Shown here: positions 46,357 to 56,614 of the stretch, piece after piece | Layout of the letters: each line of letters begins with the position of its first letter | Position numbering within the stretch: the stretch's first letter is position 1 | DNA from: Methylotuvimicrobium buryatense 5G | Lineage (GTDB): Bacteria; Pseudomonadota; Gammaproteobacteria; Methylococcales; Methylomonadaceae | Length of the DNA: 64,000 nucleotides | NCBI RefSeq assembly: GCF_000341735.1 | Contig: NZ_KB455575.1 | Location: forward strand, 1,807,648 to 1,871,647 | Direction of reading: 5' to 3' | Notes under the pieces: generated by a model | Database searches by the model: none | Seen by the model: the letters and a program-made list of their open reading frames with translations, nothing else | Told to the model about the DNA's origin: nothing | Program-made: the position numbers and the translations under genes

Positions 46357-47856
46357 GTGCCTCAAAAAATACCCGAAATCGTAGCCGCCGTGGACCTCGG
46401 GTCCAACAGCTTCCATATGATCGTGTGCAGCTTAAAAGACGGCAAACTACATATTATCGACCGAATCAAAGAAATGGTCCGACTAGCTTCCGGTCTCGAT
46501 AAAAAGAATCATTTAAATTTGACCACACAGAAAAGAGCCCTCGAATGTCTTGAGCGATTCGGTCAGCGCATTGGTAATCTTCCTCCCGAAAGCGTTCGTT
46601 GCGTCGGGACTAGTACCTTACGCAACGCGACGAATTCAAGACAATTCATTCTCAAAGCCGAACGCGCATTAGGCCACCCGATTCATATCATTTCCGGCGT
46701 CGAAGAAGCGCGCTTGATTTATCAGGGTGTCGCCTACAGCTTAAGCAGCAGCGCCACGAAACGATTCGTGATGGATATCGGCGGCGGCAGCACCGAATAT
46801 ATCATCGGCACCGATGATAAGCCACGAATCAAGGAAAGTTTGAATATGGGCTGCGTGTCGGTCAGCAACTTGTTTTTCCCGGACGGCAAACTGTCCGTAC
46901 AAGCGGTCAATGACGCACTACTGTTTGCCCAACAAAAACTCGAACCCCATCAAAAGTTTTATAACCGAAAAAACTGGGATGAAGCCATCGGCGCGTCGGG
47001 TAGTTTAAGGGCTATTCAAAAAGTCTTGGAAGCTACCGGTTGGAGCAATAACGGCATTACGCAAGATGGGCTCGACAAGTTAATGGAACGAATCAGATCG
47101 GCAAAGCACATTAACGAACTGAACCTACCGGAACTCGACCCGGAACGCTTGCCGGTATTCCCTGGCGGCGCCGTGATCGTCGCCGCAACCTTCAAAGCCT
47201 TGGGTATCGAGCAAATGACGATATCCGATGGCGCTTTACGCGAGGGTTTGGTCTATGACCTATTGGGGCGCATCTATAATCGGGACATACGTTCCGAGAC
47301 CGTGCAAATGCTAAGCGAACGCTATCACACCGATCAAGCTCATGCGGACCGCATTAAAAAAACATTACATACGATGCTGAAACAAATCGAACTTTTTTCG
47401 GATGACGATAACAAAGAAAACGGCATTAACTTTTTGAATTGGGCCGCCGACTTGCATGAAATGGGCCGAGACATCGCACACAGCCAATACCATAAACATG
47501 GCGCCTATATTATCGCTAATGCCGATCTTGCCGGCTTTTCCAAACAGGATCAAGCCATAGTATCGGTTTTAATTAAATCGCATCGCAGAAAATTTTCAAT
47601 GGAACGCTTCGAAGGACTTTCCGACCCATGGCGACAATATGCGCCGTTCATGACAATATTGCTTAGACTTGCGATATTGCTCCACCGCAATCGTAATGAC
47701 ATTGAATTACCCGAATTTTCAATAACAATCGTTAAAACTAAACTAAAATTAACCTTCCCTGAAGACTGGCTCGACCAGTCGCCGCTGACCCGTGCCGATT
47801 TAAAAAAAGAGGCCGATTATCTAAAGGCAGCCGGATTCAAACTATCCTGTTGCTAA
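46357..47856 (+). CDS. ppx: Exopolyphosphatase (Ppx/GppA family)
   Basis: The 499 residues have the Ppx/GppA actin-like ATPase fold: the N-terminal AAVDLGSNSFHMIV phosphate loop, MDIGGGSTEYI (phosphate 2), and a C-terminal HD-like domain (LHEMGRDIAHSQYHKHGAYII). It hydrolyses polyphosphate from the end, and members may also act on pppGpp. The start is GTG. The next gene begins 6 bp after its stop, so the two are probably co-transcribed. Distinguishing Ppx from GppA by sequence is not safe, but length favours Ppx. Confidence 0.92.
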   Translation: MPQKIPEIVAAVDLGSNSFHMIVCSLKDGKLHIIDRIKEMVRLASGLDKKNHLNLTTQKRALECLERFGQRIGNLPPESVRCVGTSTLRNATNSRQFILKAERALGHPIHIISGVEEARLIYQGVAYSLSSSATKRFVMDIGGGSTEYIIGTDDKPRIKESLNMGCVSVSNLFFPDGKLSVQAVNDALLFAQQKLEPHQKFYNRKNWDEAIGASGSLRAIQKVLEATGWSNNGITQDGLDKLMERIRSAKHINELNLPELDPERLPVFPGGAVIVAATFKALGIEQMTISDGALREGLVYDLLGRIYNRDIRSETVQMLSERYHTDQAHADRIKKTLHTMLKQIELFSDDDNKENGINFLNWAADLHEMGRDIAHSQYHKHGAYIIANADLAGFSKQDQAIVSVLIKSHRRKFSMERFEGLSDPWRQYAPFMTILLRLAILLHRNRNDIELPEFSITIVKTKLKLTFPEDWLDQSPLTRADLKKEADYLKAAGFKLSCC

Positions 47857-47862
47857 CTTTTA

Positions 47863-49113
47863 ATGTTACTGCTTACCCGTTTTTTATTCGCCTTATTCAC
47901 CGCACCGCCGGTACTTTTGGCCTTAGTCATACTGTATGCAGTAGAGCCCGAACCTTCGGTTCAAGCCGATTGGCAAATGAATGACGAGGATATCGAACGG
48001 GCTAAAGAAATTTTCGAAGGCAGCCCGGTTAGCGACAACATCAGAACTGTCGAGCTAAACGAACGGGATTTGAACATAGCGCTGGACTACATTCTCGATA
48101 ATTATCTAAGCAGTCATTCAATACTTACACTTGATGATACATCGATAGGTTTTAAAATATCACTGCACTTACCGAAAAATCTCTTCGGTAAATATCTTAA
48201 TCTGCAGTTCAACTTAGCCAAAACGAACGGCTCGACACACATTCATTCATTAAAGATTGGGCTCGTCGAATTCGCCGACGAACTTGCCGAGTGGCTGATT
48301 AAGAAAACCATCAAATATGCCCACCTAAAACAGCACTATATACTCGTAACCGAGCAAATTCTGGATTTTCATTTCACCAAAGAAAACCTGAGATTAACCT
48401 ACATCACCGATCCGGCTTTCGCCGAACACACGGCCGATTTATTACATCGCGCCAAAGACCGTCAATCGATGATTTTTTATCAACAAAAACTGACCGAAGT
48501 GATCGATAATCACGATCCTGAGTGGCTTTTATCGCTAGCGGACCTGATTCAACCGCTGTTCAAACTCGCCCATCAACGATCCAGCCTAAAGACGGCCATC
48601 AAGGAAAACCGAATCGTGATTTTCACGATCAACAGCTATGTCAACAAACACGAAACGATGCCCTATCTACCTAGAAATATCACCGCCAAGCCGCACACTG
48701 AATATCCGGTATTTTTGTATCGAAGAATCGATCTAGCCAAGCATTTCATCGCATCGGCAACACTAACCGCAACCGGCGGCGGTCATTTGGCGAATATGAT
48801 AGGACTGGAAAAAGAATTGAGTGATGCGAGAAGCGGCAGCGGGTTTAGTTTTGTCGATTTAGCCGGCAATCGTGCCGGCATGCGTTTCGGTCAACTGGCC
48901 GTATCGAACCCTGAAAATGCGCGCCGTTTGCAGCAGGCGATGGCTGAAATCAAAGACTACACGGCGTTCATGCCGGATGTCAGGGATTTGCCTGAAAACC
49001 TAGACCGATCCGCGTTCAAAAAAAACTACGGAACGGTTTACAGCCCGAAATATCAAGACATGTTGATGTTGATTGATAATCGTATCGATCAACTGGAGAT
49101 CTATCAGGATTAG
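47863..49113 (+). CDS. Hypothetical membrane-anchored protein downstream of ppx
   Basis: The 416-residue protein starts with a hydrophobic helix (FLFALFTAPPVLLALVILYAV), probably a signal anchor, and the rest should be outside the cytoplasm. It has no domain I recognise. A C-terminal region (LTATGGGHLANMIGLEKELS, SGFSFVDLAGNRAGMRFGQLA) is glycine-rich and looks conserved in character. It starts 6 bp after ppx, which suggests a link to polyphosphate or phosphate metabolism by context only. Confidence 0.75.
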   Translation: MLLLTRFLFALFTAPPVLLALVILYAVEPEPSVQADWQMNDEDIERAKEIFEGSPVSDNIRTVELNERDLNIALDYILDNYLSSHSILTLDDTSIGFKISLHLPKNLFGKYLNLQFNLAKTNGSTHIHSLKIGLVEFADELAEWLIKKTIKYAHLKQHYILVTEQILDFHFTKENLRLTYITDPAFAEHTADLLHRAKDRQSMIFYQQKLTEVIDNHDPEWLLSLADLIQPLFKLAHQRSSLKTAIKENRIVIFTINSYVNKHETMPYLPRNITAKPHTEYPVFLYRRIDLAKHFIASATLTATGGGHLANMIGLEKELSDARSGSGFSFVDLAGNRAGMRFGQLAVSNPENARRLQQAMAEIKDYTAFMPDVRDLPENLDRSAFKKNYGTVYSPKYQDMLMLIDNRIDQLEIYQD

Positions 49114-49144
49114 CGAACGTCTAGCGCAACAAGCTAGACGTTCG
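49114..49144. terminator. Inverted repeat between convergent genes
   Basis: A 12-bp perfect stem CGAACGTCTAGC / GCTAGACGTTCG with loop GCAACAA lies between the hypothetical and ccpA stops. There is no clear U run on either strand, so it may be a weak bidirectional terminator. Confidence 0.6.
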
Positions 49145-49158
49145 AATTAAATAAAAGC

Positions 49159-50163
49159 TTATTTGGCAAGACGCCCCGGAGTACTCGGCAATATCGGCAT
49201 ACTTTGTTTTGGAAATTGCCCCGTCAGTCCGTTCAAGAACGCAACGATATCTTCAATATCCTCATCCGGTAAATCTTTGTCCAACTGCAATTTGCCCATC
49301 ACTTTAACGGCTTTCTCCAAAGTAGAGACCGAACCGTTATGGAAATAAGGTGCGGTTAACGCTATGTTGCGCAAAGTCGGTACTTTCCACATATGTTCGT
49401 CTTCTGGATTATTGGTAACTTCGGCGCGGCCTTTGTCTCTTTTGAATTTATATTGCGCTTCAAAATAACCGTTGCTGTTCACAGGAAATTTTTGATACGT
49501 ACCTGCACCGTTGAATGCCGGCCCGCTATGACAAGCCGTGCAACCCAGTTCAGCCATTTTATTCATGCCGCGAACTTGTTGTTCGGTGAGGGCCGATTTG
49601 TCGCCATTGACATATTTATCATAAGGGCTGTTCGGAGTAATTAGCGTTCTTTCATAAGCGGCTATCGCCTTGGTAACGTTTTCTTGGCTGATCGAATTTT
49701 CACCGAACACCTTAGTAAACGCCTCATGATAACCCTCGATAGCTTTCAAACGGGCAACCACGGCGTCCCAGTCTTTCATACCCATTTCGATAGGATTGGC
49801 CACGGGGCCTGCGGCCTGTTCCTCGAGACTCGCAGCACGGCCGTCCCAAAACTGCACTTTGTTGAAGGCCGCATTCCAAACAGTCGGCGCGCTTCTGCCA
49901 CCGGTCTGGGCGTTTACGCCCATAGAATTCGGACGATTGTCCTCGCCGCCGAGCATCGTGTTGTGACAAGAAGCACAAGACACAGTACCCGTTGAAGACA
50001 AGCGAGGGTCATGATAAAGCATTTGACCTAGTGCCACTTTTTCAGCAGTCGTTGGATTATCGGCAGGCTCCGGCGCCTTCGTGGGCAATGCTTCCCAAGC
50101 ATAAGCACCCGATACCGAACCGGCTAAAACCAGAGCTGTCACCAGCGAACGAATTTTAAACAT
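49159..50163 (-). CDS. ccpA: Di-haem cytochrome c peroxidase (MauG/CcpA family)
   Basis: The 334 residues begin with a Sec signal peptide (cleavage near AYAWEA). The two haem c sites are CASCHN and CTACHSG, in the usual spacing for bacterial cytochrome c peroxidases. The segments GGRSAPTVWNAAFN and YFHNGS match the family. It reduces periplasmic H2O2 with electrons from small c-type cytochromes. The first Met is followed by a typical KIRSL. A MITE (50213-50373) ends about 50 bp before the start codon. Confidence 0.93.
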   Translation of the reverse strand: MFKIRSLVTALVLAGSVSGAYAWEALPTKAPEPADNPTTAEKVALGQMLYHDPRLSSTGTVSCASCHNTMLGGEDNRPNSMGVNAQTGGRSAPTVWNAAFNKVQFWDGRAASLEEQAAGPVANPIEMGMKDWDAVVARLKAIEGYHEAFTKVFGENSISQENVTKAIAAYERTLITPNSPYDKYVNGDKSALTEQQVRGMNKMAELGCTACHSGPAFNGAGTYQKFPVNSNGYFEAQYKFKRDKGRAEVTNNPEDEHMWKVPTLRNIALTAPYFHNGSVSTLEKAVKVMGKLQLDKDLPDEDIEDIVAFLNGLTGQFPKQSMPILPSTPGRLAK

Positions 50164-50212
50164 ACTATCCTCCTAATTATTATTAAACTTATTAAACGAC
50201 ATAAGTCGACAT

Positions 50213-50373
50213 ATACTTCGCGCGGCCACATTTTCGGCTTTCTGACTCGCTCTTTTGTCCGATAGCTGCGTTACGAAAACAGTTACATAGCTTGCTATGC
50301 GCCTGTTTTCGCGCCTTGCTACCGAACAAAATAGCATTGCCATAAAATCCGTAACCATGGCCGCGCGAAGTAT
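50213..50373. mobile_element. 161-bp MITE with perfect 16-bp termini
   Basis: Termini ATACTTCGCGCGGCCA / TGGCCGCGCGAAGTAT are exact inverted repeats, and TATA flanks both ends when the termini are read from CTTCG. The interior has a second inverted arrangement (GAAAACAGTTACATAGC ... GCTATGCGCCTGTTTTC). It lies immediately upstream of ccpA and probably affects its promoter. Nothing else is seen in the ccpA-flavin reductase gap. Confidence 0.85.
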
Positions 50374-50514
50374 AACCGGAACATCAATTCGCGATGAATG
50401 ATCGAACCAGCTTTGCACACTGCACACGAATTGTATGCCAAGCAATCAGTTAGGTAAAACCGAAATCGTTACATCGCGCCAACCGCATAACGTAGCGCGC
50501 TCAATGCCTTAACC

Positions 50515-50997
50515 TTATTCCGACAAAGCGCGATAAGCCGACCGGAAATAAAGCAACGGCGAACCTGATCGGCACACGACATCCTGTACTTCGCCAATCA
50601 TAATCCAATGAGTGCCCGCTTTGACTTTTTCGACAACCTTGCATTCCAGACTTGCGAGGCAATCGTTTAAAATCGGCATACCGCAAATGCCATTTTCCCA
50701 CGATACATTCGCAAAACGCTCTTCCTGACTAGCGCCGCCGGCAAATTGATTAGAAACCTCTTCTTGTTCCGCAGTGAGAATATTGACCGCGAAATGCCGA
50801 CTTTCTTCAATACCGTCACCGGTATCCGCATTTTCATTGATGCAAACCAAAATTTGCGGCGGCTCCAGCGAAACACTGCAAAAAGAAGTTGCGGTCATGC
50901 CTTGCGTGCCGTAGCGTTCGGTATTTGTTGTAATAACCGTCACACCGCTCGCCCAAAGTTGCAGAGCGTTTTTAAATTCATTTGCTTCAACAGCCAT
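50515..50997 (-). CDS. Flavin reductase family protein
   Basis: The 160 residues begin with ASGVTVITTNTERYGTQGMTA and continue with SFCSVSLEPPQILVCI and AVNILTAEQEEVSNQFAG, the FMN-binding split-barrel signatures of NAD(P)H:flavin reductases. The C terminus has LECKVVEKVKAGTHWIMIGEV, also typical. It would supply reduced FMN/FAD to a monooxygenase or other partner, but no monooxygenase is adjacent. Whether it is a reductase component or a flavin-containing oxygenase-like protein is undecided. Confidence 0.87.
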   Translation of the reverse strand: MAVEANEFKNALQLWASGVTVITTNTERYGTQGMTATSFCSVSLEPPQILVCINENADTGDGIEESRHFAVNILTAEQEEVSNQFAGGASQEERFANVSWENGICGMPILNDCLASLECKVVEKVKAGTHWIMIGEVQDVVCRSGSPLLYFRSAYRALSE

Positions 50998-51314
50998 TTT
51001 TTTCTTTGTATCCTTTTTAAGTGATTGGACAGATGCCGATTGAATATAAGGCCGGACATTATAGGGTAAATTGTTTTCATATTGAAAAACTTAGTCGGTT
51101 TTTCGAGAAGATAGGAACATAGCATGACATCAAAACGATGCCAATAAAAAGCTCGGTTAGTTGACTGAAAGCTCATTAATACGAAAAAATCCGACCGGAA
51201 CCAACCTGACGATGTTAACTTTATTCACAAAAGATGTTTGAATCGTATTAAAAGACCATAATAGACATTCTATAAAAGCAAGTCGATTCCCAAGAACAAT
51301 CCCGAGAAAAAGCG

Positions 51315-51752
51315 ATGAAGTCAATCCATATTGCCTGCCCTGATTGTAATGCGATCAATCGGTTATCGTCGGAGCGCATCAAAGACCATCCTGTTTGCGG
51401 CCGATGCAAAAAACCGTTATTCACCGGAAACCCCATCGAATTAAACGATCAAAATTTTACTCGACATATCGAACGCAACGATATTCCGGTCGTCGTCGAT
51501 TTTTGGGCCCCTTGGTGCGGGCCCTGCAAGACCATGACACCGGTTTTTAAAACCGCCGCAAAAAACCTGGAGCCGGCCTTACGTTTCGCTAAACTAAACA
51601 CCGATCAAGCACAAGACATTGCCGCGCAATACAGTATTAAAAGTATCCCGACTTTGATTGTATTTGCTTCGGGAAAAGATATTGCCCGACAATCGGGCGC
51701 GATGGGGCAAACTGATCTGATTCGTTGGTTGAAGCAATTTTGTAACGCTTAA
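51315..51752 (+). CDS. trxC: Thioredoxin 2 (zinc-finger thioredoxin)
   Basis: The 145-residue protein has an N-terminal zinc finger with two CxxC pairs (CPDCNAINRLSS ... CGRCKKPLF), the feature that separates TrxC from TrxA. The active site is WAPWCGPCKT, followed by the cis-Pro region IKSIPTLIVF. TrxC is an oxidative-stress reductant and may serve MsrA, MsrB, CysH and peroxidases encoded here. It stands alone. The 5' region of about 300 bp contains no recognisable repeat or operator. Confidence 0.94.
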   Translation: MKSIHIACPDCNAINRLSSERIKDHPVCGRCKKPLFTGNPIELNDQNFTRHIERNDIPVVVDFWAPWCGPCKTMTPVFKTAAKNLEPALRFAKLNTDQAQDIAAQYSIKSIPTLIVFASGKDIARQSGAMGQTDLIRWLKQFCNA

Positions 51753-51842
51753 TGAAAGCTTCCACATCTAGCCGGCTAGGTCGAGTTAAGCGGAGTCGAA
51801 ATCCGACATATCGATGGAGAAAATGTCGGGTTACGCTAGTGA

Positions 51843-51876
51843 TGTAGCCCGGATGAAGTGAAACGAAATCCGGGGC
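51843..51876. repeat. REP-like palindrome (TAGCCCGGAT...ATCCGGGG)
   Basis: Inverted arms TAGCCCGGAT / ATCCGGGGC enclose GAAGTGAAACGAA. Repeats of this kind (GTAGCCCGGATG...) are widespread in gammaproteobacteria. It lies between trxC and cbpM. Confidence 0.65.
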
Positions 51877-51924
51877 TTTTGAAGCGCCCAATTTCTCGTA
51901 TTCCGCTTACGATAGCTGTCACAC

Positions 51925-52227
51925 TTAGCTTCCGTACCGTTGCCGTAGCATTTCGATTTCTTCAAGCAGCTCGAGCACCAATGCAGCACCGGGTAGATTT
52001 ATGCGAAGATCGCGCTGAAGCCGTTGAACGGCTTGAAGCCTTTTCAGCGCGTCCGCCCCGAAACGCCAGTCGCCGATTTGAGAACCTTCCGGCTCCAAAA
52101 CGCCCTCCTCGACCAGTTCGATTATCCACTCGGCGCTGGTTTGTCCGAGCATGCACAATTCAAGCAACGTAAAACGGGTATTATCATCCAGAACGGTTAC
52201 GCTGCTTATGATAATTTCATTGCTCAT
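51925..52227 (-). CDS. cbpM: Chaperone modulator CbpM
   Basis: The 100-residue protein is a MerR-like helix-turn-helix modulator with LCMLGQTSAEWIIELVEEGVL and GALRINLPGAALVLELLEEI-type helices (RDLRINLPGAALVLEL). In E. coli CbpM binds the J-domain of CbpA and inhibits its activity. Its start lies 1 bp after the cbpA stop, so the pair is co-translated. Confidence 0.9.
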   Translation of the reverse strand: MSNEIIISSVTVLDDNTRFTLLELCMLGQTSAEWIIELVEEGVLEPEGSQIGDWRFGADALKRLQAVQRLQRDLRINLPGAALVLELLEEIEMLRQRYGS

Positions 52228-52228
52228 A

Positions 52229-53182
52229 CTAGACTCCCATCCCGACTCTCGGATTCAGCGGCATCGCTTTTGCCATTTGTTCGTAAATCGCTTTATCGGC
52301 ATCAGACTTGGCTGGAGGCACGACAACTTTCAAAACGGCAAACTGATCGCCGGGCGGATTGCCGGGTAAGCCTCGCCCTTTCAACCGCAGCTTATGGGCG
52401 GTTTGCGAACCGGGCGGTATTTTCAATTCGACCGCGCCGCCCAGCGTCGGCACGGCAACCGTTGCGCCCAAGGCAGCCTCCCAAGGCGTTACCGGCAGTT
52501 CCAAATAGATATCGAGCCCTTCGGCATGAAAAAGACGATGCTTTCTGAACGCAATTTCGAGATACAAATCGCCTTGCCTACCATGTCCGATGCCGGGCCC
52601 GCCTTGACCGGTCAGACGGATTTGTTGCCCAGCCTTCACGCCTTTGGGAATTTTGACGTTCAATGTGCGCGTTTTATTGATCATGCGCCCGGCTTCATCG
52701 AGCTCAGGGATTTGTAAGCTAATTAGGCGAGAAGCGCCGTGATAGGCATCTTCGAGATCGATCAGAATTTTAGCGCGATGGTCTTGTCCTTGTGCCGAAA
52801 ACGACCGGCTATAGGCTTGTCTGCCTGCACCGAACGGCCCGCCTCGCCCGAACAGCGATTCGAAAAAGTCGCTGAAACCCGACGTGTCGCCGCCGGTAAA
52901 GCCGCCGCCGGAAAATTCGAAACCGACATCCCAATCGGGCGGCGGCGTAAAAGGCTGACCTTCGCGCCATTGACTGCCGATGCGGTCGTAGGCTGCTCTT
53001 TTTTGAGGATCTTTCAGGACTTCATAAGCCTCGCCGACTTCCTTGAATTTTTGTTCGGCATCGGGCTCCTTGCTGACATCGGGATGATATTTTCGCGCCA
53101 GTTTACGATAGGCGCGCTTGATCTCGTCTTGAGTCGCGGTTTTTTCGACGCCCATTATTTTGTAATAGTCTTTGTATTCCAT
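52229..53182 (-). CDS. cbpA: Curved DNA-binding protein / DnaJ-like co-chaperone CbpA
   Basis: The 317 residues start with a J-domain ([20 protein letters not shown]) containing the HPD motif ([11 protein letters not shown]), followed by a G/F-rich segment ([20 protein letters not shown]) and two beta-rich C-terminal domains. There is no zinc-finger region (CxxCxGxG), which distinguishes CbpA from DnaJ. It acts as a DnaK co-chaperone and nucleoid protein. cbpM follows immediately. The gap before it (53183-53794) contains only repeats. Confidence 0.94.
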   Translation of the reverse strand: MEYKDYYKIMGVEKTATQDEIKRAYRKLARKYHPDVSKEPDAEQKFKEVGEAYEVLKDPQKRAAYDRIGSQWREGQPFTPPPDWDVGFEFSGGGFTGGDTSGFSDFFESLFGRGGPFGAGRQAYSRSFSAQGQDHRAKILIDLEDAYHGASRLISLQIPELDEAGRMINKTRTLNVKIPKGVKAGQQIRLTGQGGPGIGHGRQGDLYLEIAFRKHRLFHAEGLDIYLELPVTPWEAALGATVAVPTLGGAVELKIPPGSQTAHKLRLKGRGLPGNPPGDQFAVLKVVVPPAKSDADKAIYEQMAKAMPLNPRVGMGV

Positions 53183-53362
53183 CGATAAACCTTTCCTTAT
53201 CTGTTTCTATCCTACAGGTTTCATGACTCCATAGGGTACGCTGCACTTAGAGCACCCTACAATTTATGTGTAAAAACGAGCGACTTAACATGGGGCCGTT
53301 TAGTGCCGCTTCTGAGGCACGGGAATCAGAGCGTCCCTGACAGCATTCCCACGCCGGAGCGT

Positions 53363-53495
53363 CACTGCCATTAAGTTAAGGGCATTTCGTCATTCCGACA
53401 TGGACTGGCGGAATCCAGTGCCATGGATGGCAGGCTTTTGAAGCACATTAGAGCCTGAATGCCAACATTACTTATTCTGTGACGGCTTAACTTAA
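53363..53495. repeat. Family F-terminus element with family E interior
   Basis: Starts CACTGCCATTAAGTTAAG and ends GACGGCTTAACTTAA, with the E-type arms (CATTCCGACATGGACTGG, GGCGGAATCCAGTGCC) inside. To its left is ATTCCCACGCCGGAGCGT, a family G arm, so it too appears inserted in a palindrome. It abuts a family I element at 53496. Confidence 0.72.
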
Positions 53496-53735
53496 CCTGA
53501 TTAGCAAGTTTCTTCAGCTAAAGCCCAAAAACCAGCATATCCCTAGCAGGACGGGGTTTGCAACCCCGTCCTAAACGTTTTGACTTTGGCCGAAGTCAGC
53601 CGAAATGTTTAGGGCAAACCGAAACGTTGGGGACGGGTTAAATAACCCGTCCCGCAGAAGGGAATCTCGTCATTCCGCCAGGGATTGGCGGAATCCAGTG
53701 CCATGGATGGCAAGCTTTTAGGCACATAAGAGCCT
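53496..53735. repeat. Family I element followed by a family E fragment
   Basis: The left terminus CCTGATTAGCAAG and interior (GCAGGACGGGGTTTGC, then GGGACGGGTTAAATAACCCG) match the family I element at 44303 and REP palindromes near 57915-57940. From about 53665 a family E fragment follows (CATTCCGCCAGGGATTGGCG). The right terminus of I is not seen. The 612-bp gap between cbpA and sdhE holds no gene. Confidence 0.6.
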
Positions 53736-53794
53736 AATATTTATTTAAATTAAGGCAGAGCCTCCAGAGCGTAAAAAAAACAACCGAAAACAGC

Positions 53795-54043
53795 TCAACG
53801 ACTGCCTTGCATCAAGCCCCGAATTTTTGCGACTAGCTCCGCTTGCATGCCTGGCGCGGGTTCGCAATCGCCCATCAATAACGGCAAAAGCAACGAATCT
53901 TCCAAGTTCAGCAAGGCTAGAAACGTTTTTTTTTCGTCGTCCTCGGCGGCCAAATAACCATACTCGAGATAATTGATCAACATGATATCCAGTTCCAGCG
54001 TGCCGCGTCGGCATCTCCAACGAAGTTTGGCCAATTCGCTCAT
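53795..54043 (-). CDS. sdhE: Succinate dehydrogenase flavinylation factor SdhE
   Basis: The 82-residue protein contains the conserved RGxxE motif (RRGTLELD) and the downstream LEYGYLAAEDDEKKTFLALL. SdhE (SDHAF2 family) promotes covalent attachment of FAD to SdhA. Its start shares one base with the sdhB stop (TAATG), so it is the last gene of the sdh operon. Confidence 0.93.
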   Translation of the reverse strand: MSELAKLRWRCRRGTLELDIMLINYLEYGYLAAEDDEKKTFLALLNLEDSLLLPLLMGDCEPAPGMQAELVAKIRGLMQGSR

Positions 54044-54828
54044 TACCCCAGCTTTCGTTGCACCAGCAGTTTTTTAGTTTCCGCTATCGCCTTGGCCGGA
54101 TTCAAGCCTTTAGGACAAGTGTCGGTACAGTTCATGATCGTATGACAACGGTACAGCTTGAACGGGTCTTCCAATTCGTCGAGACGTTCGCCGGTACCTT
54201 CATCGCGGCTGTCGACTAGCCATCGATAAGCCTGCAACAAAATGGCCGGACCCAAATAGCGCTCGCTGTTCCACCAATAACTCGGACAACTGGTCGAACA
54301 GCAAGCACACAGCACGCATTCGTATAGCCCGTCCAGTTTTGCCCTATCCTCCCGGCTCTGTAGCCGTTCGGAATCGGCCGGCGGCGGTGTTTGCGTTGCC
54401 ATCCACGGTTTGATCGAGGCGTATTGCGCATAGAAATGCGTCATATCGGGAACCAAGTCTTTGACGACCGCCATATGCGGTAACGGAAAAATCTTGATCG
54501 TGCCCTTGTATTCGTCGATCGCCTTGGTACATACCAAGGTATTTTTACCGTTGACATTCATCGCACAAGACCCGCAAACCCCTTCGCGGCACGAGCGCCG
54601 GAACGTCAAGGTGCTGTCGATCTCGTTTTTAATCTTGATAATGGCATCGAGTACCATCGGGCCGCAACTGCCGACATCGACTTCATAAGCATCGATGCGC
54701 GGATTTTCACCCGAATCGGGGTCCCAGCGATACACCTCGAATCGCCTGACATTCGTTGCGCCGTCGGGAGCCTTAAAAAATTTGCCCCGGGTCAACTTGG
54801 AATTTTTCGGCAGTGTAAACTCAACCAT
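54043..54828 (-). CDS. sdhB: Succinate dehydrogenase iron-sulfur subunit
   Basis: The 261 residues have the 2Fe-2S site [15 protein letters not shown] ... C, the 4Fe-4S site [16 protein letters not shown] and the 3Fe-4S site [17 protein letters not shown], in the order of SdhB/FrdB. At 261 residues it is slightly longer than the E. coli subunit (238). It passes electrons from FAD to ubiquinone and haem b. Its start overlaps the sdhA stop by one base (TGATG) and its stop overlaps sdhE. Confidence 0.95.
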   Translation of the reverse strand: MVEFTLPKNSKLTRGKFFKAPDGATNVRRFEVYRWDPDSGENPRIDAYEVDVGSCGPMVLDAIIKIKNEIDSTLTFRRSCREGVCGSCAMNVNGKNTLVCTKAIDEYKGTIKIFPLPHMAVVKDLVPDMTHFYAQYASIKPWMATQTPPPADSERLQSREDRAKLDGLYECVLCACCSTSCPSYWWNSERYLGPAILLQAYRWLVDSRDEGTGERLDELEDPFKLYRCHTIMNCTDTCPKGLNPAKAIAETKKLLVQRKLG

Positions 54829-56612
54829 CAGTAAACCCTCTCTTTCGGCGGAATGGCTTCGACTTCATCGGTCAAGGTGTATAAATGCACCGGCCGATAG
54901 TCGATTTTGACTTCATTATCGTTTAACCAAAGCAAACTATGTTTCAGCCAATTCGCATCGTCGCGCTGACTGAAATCCTCACGGGCGTGCCCTCCCCGGC
55001 TTTCGGTTCGATTCCCGGCCGCCGCCATCGTCACAACAGCCTGACTCATCAAATTATCCAATTCCAAGGTTTCGACCAGATCGGTATTCCAAATCATCGA
55101 CTTGTCGGCCACGCTCACATCGGCAAAGGTTTCTCGAATGGCTTTGAGCTGCGAGAGCCCTTCCGCCAATGTCGACCCGGTCCGAAACACGGCCGCCTTG
55201 CTTTGCATGACGCGCTGCATGTCGAGACGGATCTCGGATGTCGTTCGGCTGCCGTTGGCATTGCGCAATTTGTCGAACCGCTCCAAGGCCTTGTCGCATG
55301 CATCATTCGCGAGCGGTTTATGAGCCGTGCCGGGCTTGATCAATTCAGCGCAGCGAATCGCCGCCGAACGTCCGAAGACGACCAAATCGAGCAGCGAATT
55401 AGACCCCAAGCGATTGGCGCCATGCACCGACACGCAAGCCGCTTCGCCGATCGCCATCAAGCCCGGTATCACTTTGTCGGGATCGCCGTCTTTCAGCGTG
55501 ACGACTTCGGCTTTGTAATTGGTCGGAATGCCGCCCATGTTGTAATGCACGGTCGGCAGTACCGGAATCGGCTCCTTGGTGACATCGACGCCGGCGAATA
55601 TCCGTGACGTCTCGGCGATTCCCGGCAGACGTTCGTGAATGATCGCCGGATCCAAATGTTCGATGTGTAAATACACATGGTCCTTGAGCGGACCGACACC
55701 GCGGCCTTCATTGATTTCGACCGTCATCGCTCGGCTCACGACGTCGCGGGATGCCAGATCTTTCGCCGACGGCGCGTACCTTTCCATGAAGCGTTCGCCT
55801 TCGGAGTTGGTCAAATAACCGCCCTCCCCGCGCACGCCTTCGGTAATCAAACAGCCCGAACCGTAAATACCGGTCGGATGAAACTGCACGAACTCCATAT
55901 CCTGCAATGCCAAACCGGCCCGCAGCACCATCGCATTTCCGTCGCCGGTCACGGTATGCGCCGACGTGCAAGAAAAATAACTGCGCCCGTAACCGCCTGT
56001 CGCCAGTACGGTCATGTGACCCTTGAAAAGGTGCAAGGAACCGTCATCCAAACACCAAGCCAGCACGCCCCTGCATTCTTCGCCTTCCATGATCAAATCG
56101 AGCGCGATATATTCGACGAAAAATTCGGCGTTATGCTTCAAAGACTGCTGATACAAGGTATGCAAAATCGCATGACCGGTCAGATCGGCCGCCGCGCATG
56201 TGCGTTGCGCCTGCCCTTTTCCGAAATGCGTGGTCATGCCACCGAACGCGCGTTGATAAATCTTGCCTTCCGGCGTTCTGGAAAACGGCACGCCGTAATG
56301 CTCCAACTCGATCACGGCTGGAATCGCTTCGCGGCACATATATTCGATCGCATCCTGATCGCCCAGCCAGTCCGAACCTTTGACCGTGTCGTACATGTGA
56401 AAACGCCAGTCGTCCTCGCCCATGTTGCCGAGCGCGGCGCTGATGCCGCCTTGAGCAGCCACGGTATGACTGCGGGTTGGAAAGACTTTCGAAATACAAG
56501 CGGTCTTCAAGCCTTTTTCAACCATCCCGAAAGTCGCACGCAGCCCCGCACCTCCTGCGCCGACCACCACCACGTCGTAACTGTGTTCGATAATCTTATA
56601 ACTTCCCGTCAT
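54828..56612 (-). CDS. sdhA: Succinate dehydrogenase flavoprotein subunit
   Basis: The 594 residues match SdhA: the FAD-binding [17 protein letters not shown], the covalent FAD His in [10 protein letters not shown], and the active-site block [21 protein letters not shown]. It oxidises succinate to fumarate. The frame is open to 56687, but ATG at 56612 ([20 protein letters not shown]) gives the family start, two bases after the sdhD stop. A covalent flavin is expected because sdhE is encoded in the operon. Confidence 0.96.
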   Translation of the reverse strand: MTGSYKIIEHSYDVVVVGAGGAGLRATFGMVEKGLKTACISKVFPTRSHTVAAQGGISAALGNMGEDDWRFHMYDTVKGSDWLGDQDAIEYMCREAIPAVIELEHYGVPFSRTPEGKIYQRAFGGMTTHFGKGQAQRTCAAADLTGHAILHTLYQQSLKHNAEFFVEYIALDLIMEGEECRGVLAWCLDDGSLHLFKGHMTVLATGGYGRSYFSCTSAHTVTGDGNAMVLRAGLALQDMEFVQFHPTGIYGSGCLITEGVRGEGGYLTNSEGERFMERYAPSAKDLASRDVVSRAMTVEINEGRGVGPLKDHVYLHIEHLDPAIIHERLPGIAETSRIFAGVDVTKEPIPVLPTVHYNMGGIPTNYKAEVVTLKDGDPDKVIPGLMAIGEAACVSVHGANRLGSNSLLDLVVFGRSAAIRCAELIKPGTAHKPLANDACDKALERFDKLRNANGSRTTSEIRLDMQRVMQSKAAVFRTGSTLAEGLSQLKAIRETFADVSVADKSMIWNTDLVETLELDNLMSQAVVTMAAAGNRTESRGGHAREDFSQRDDANWLKHSLLWLNDNEVKIDYRPVHLYTLTDEVEAIPPKERVY

Positions 56613-56614
56613 GT

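Noticed and set aside
53745-54020. 91-residue frame overlapping sdhE on the minus strand
   Set aside because: SdhE in the other frame has the conserved RGxxE motif, exact junction with sdhB and the right length.
55000-55025. T-arm-like GGTTCGATTCC on the plus strand
   Set aside because: It lies in the sdhA coding region and no tRNA acceptor or anticodon stem can be formed around it.
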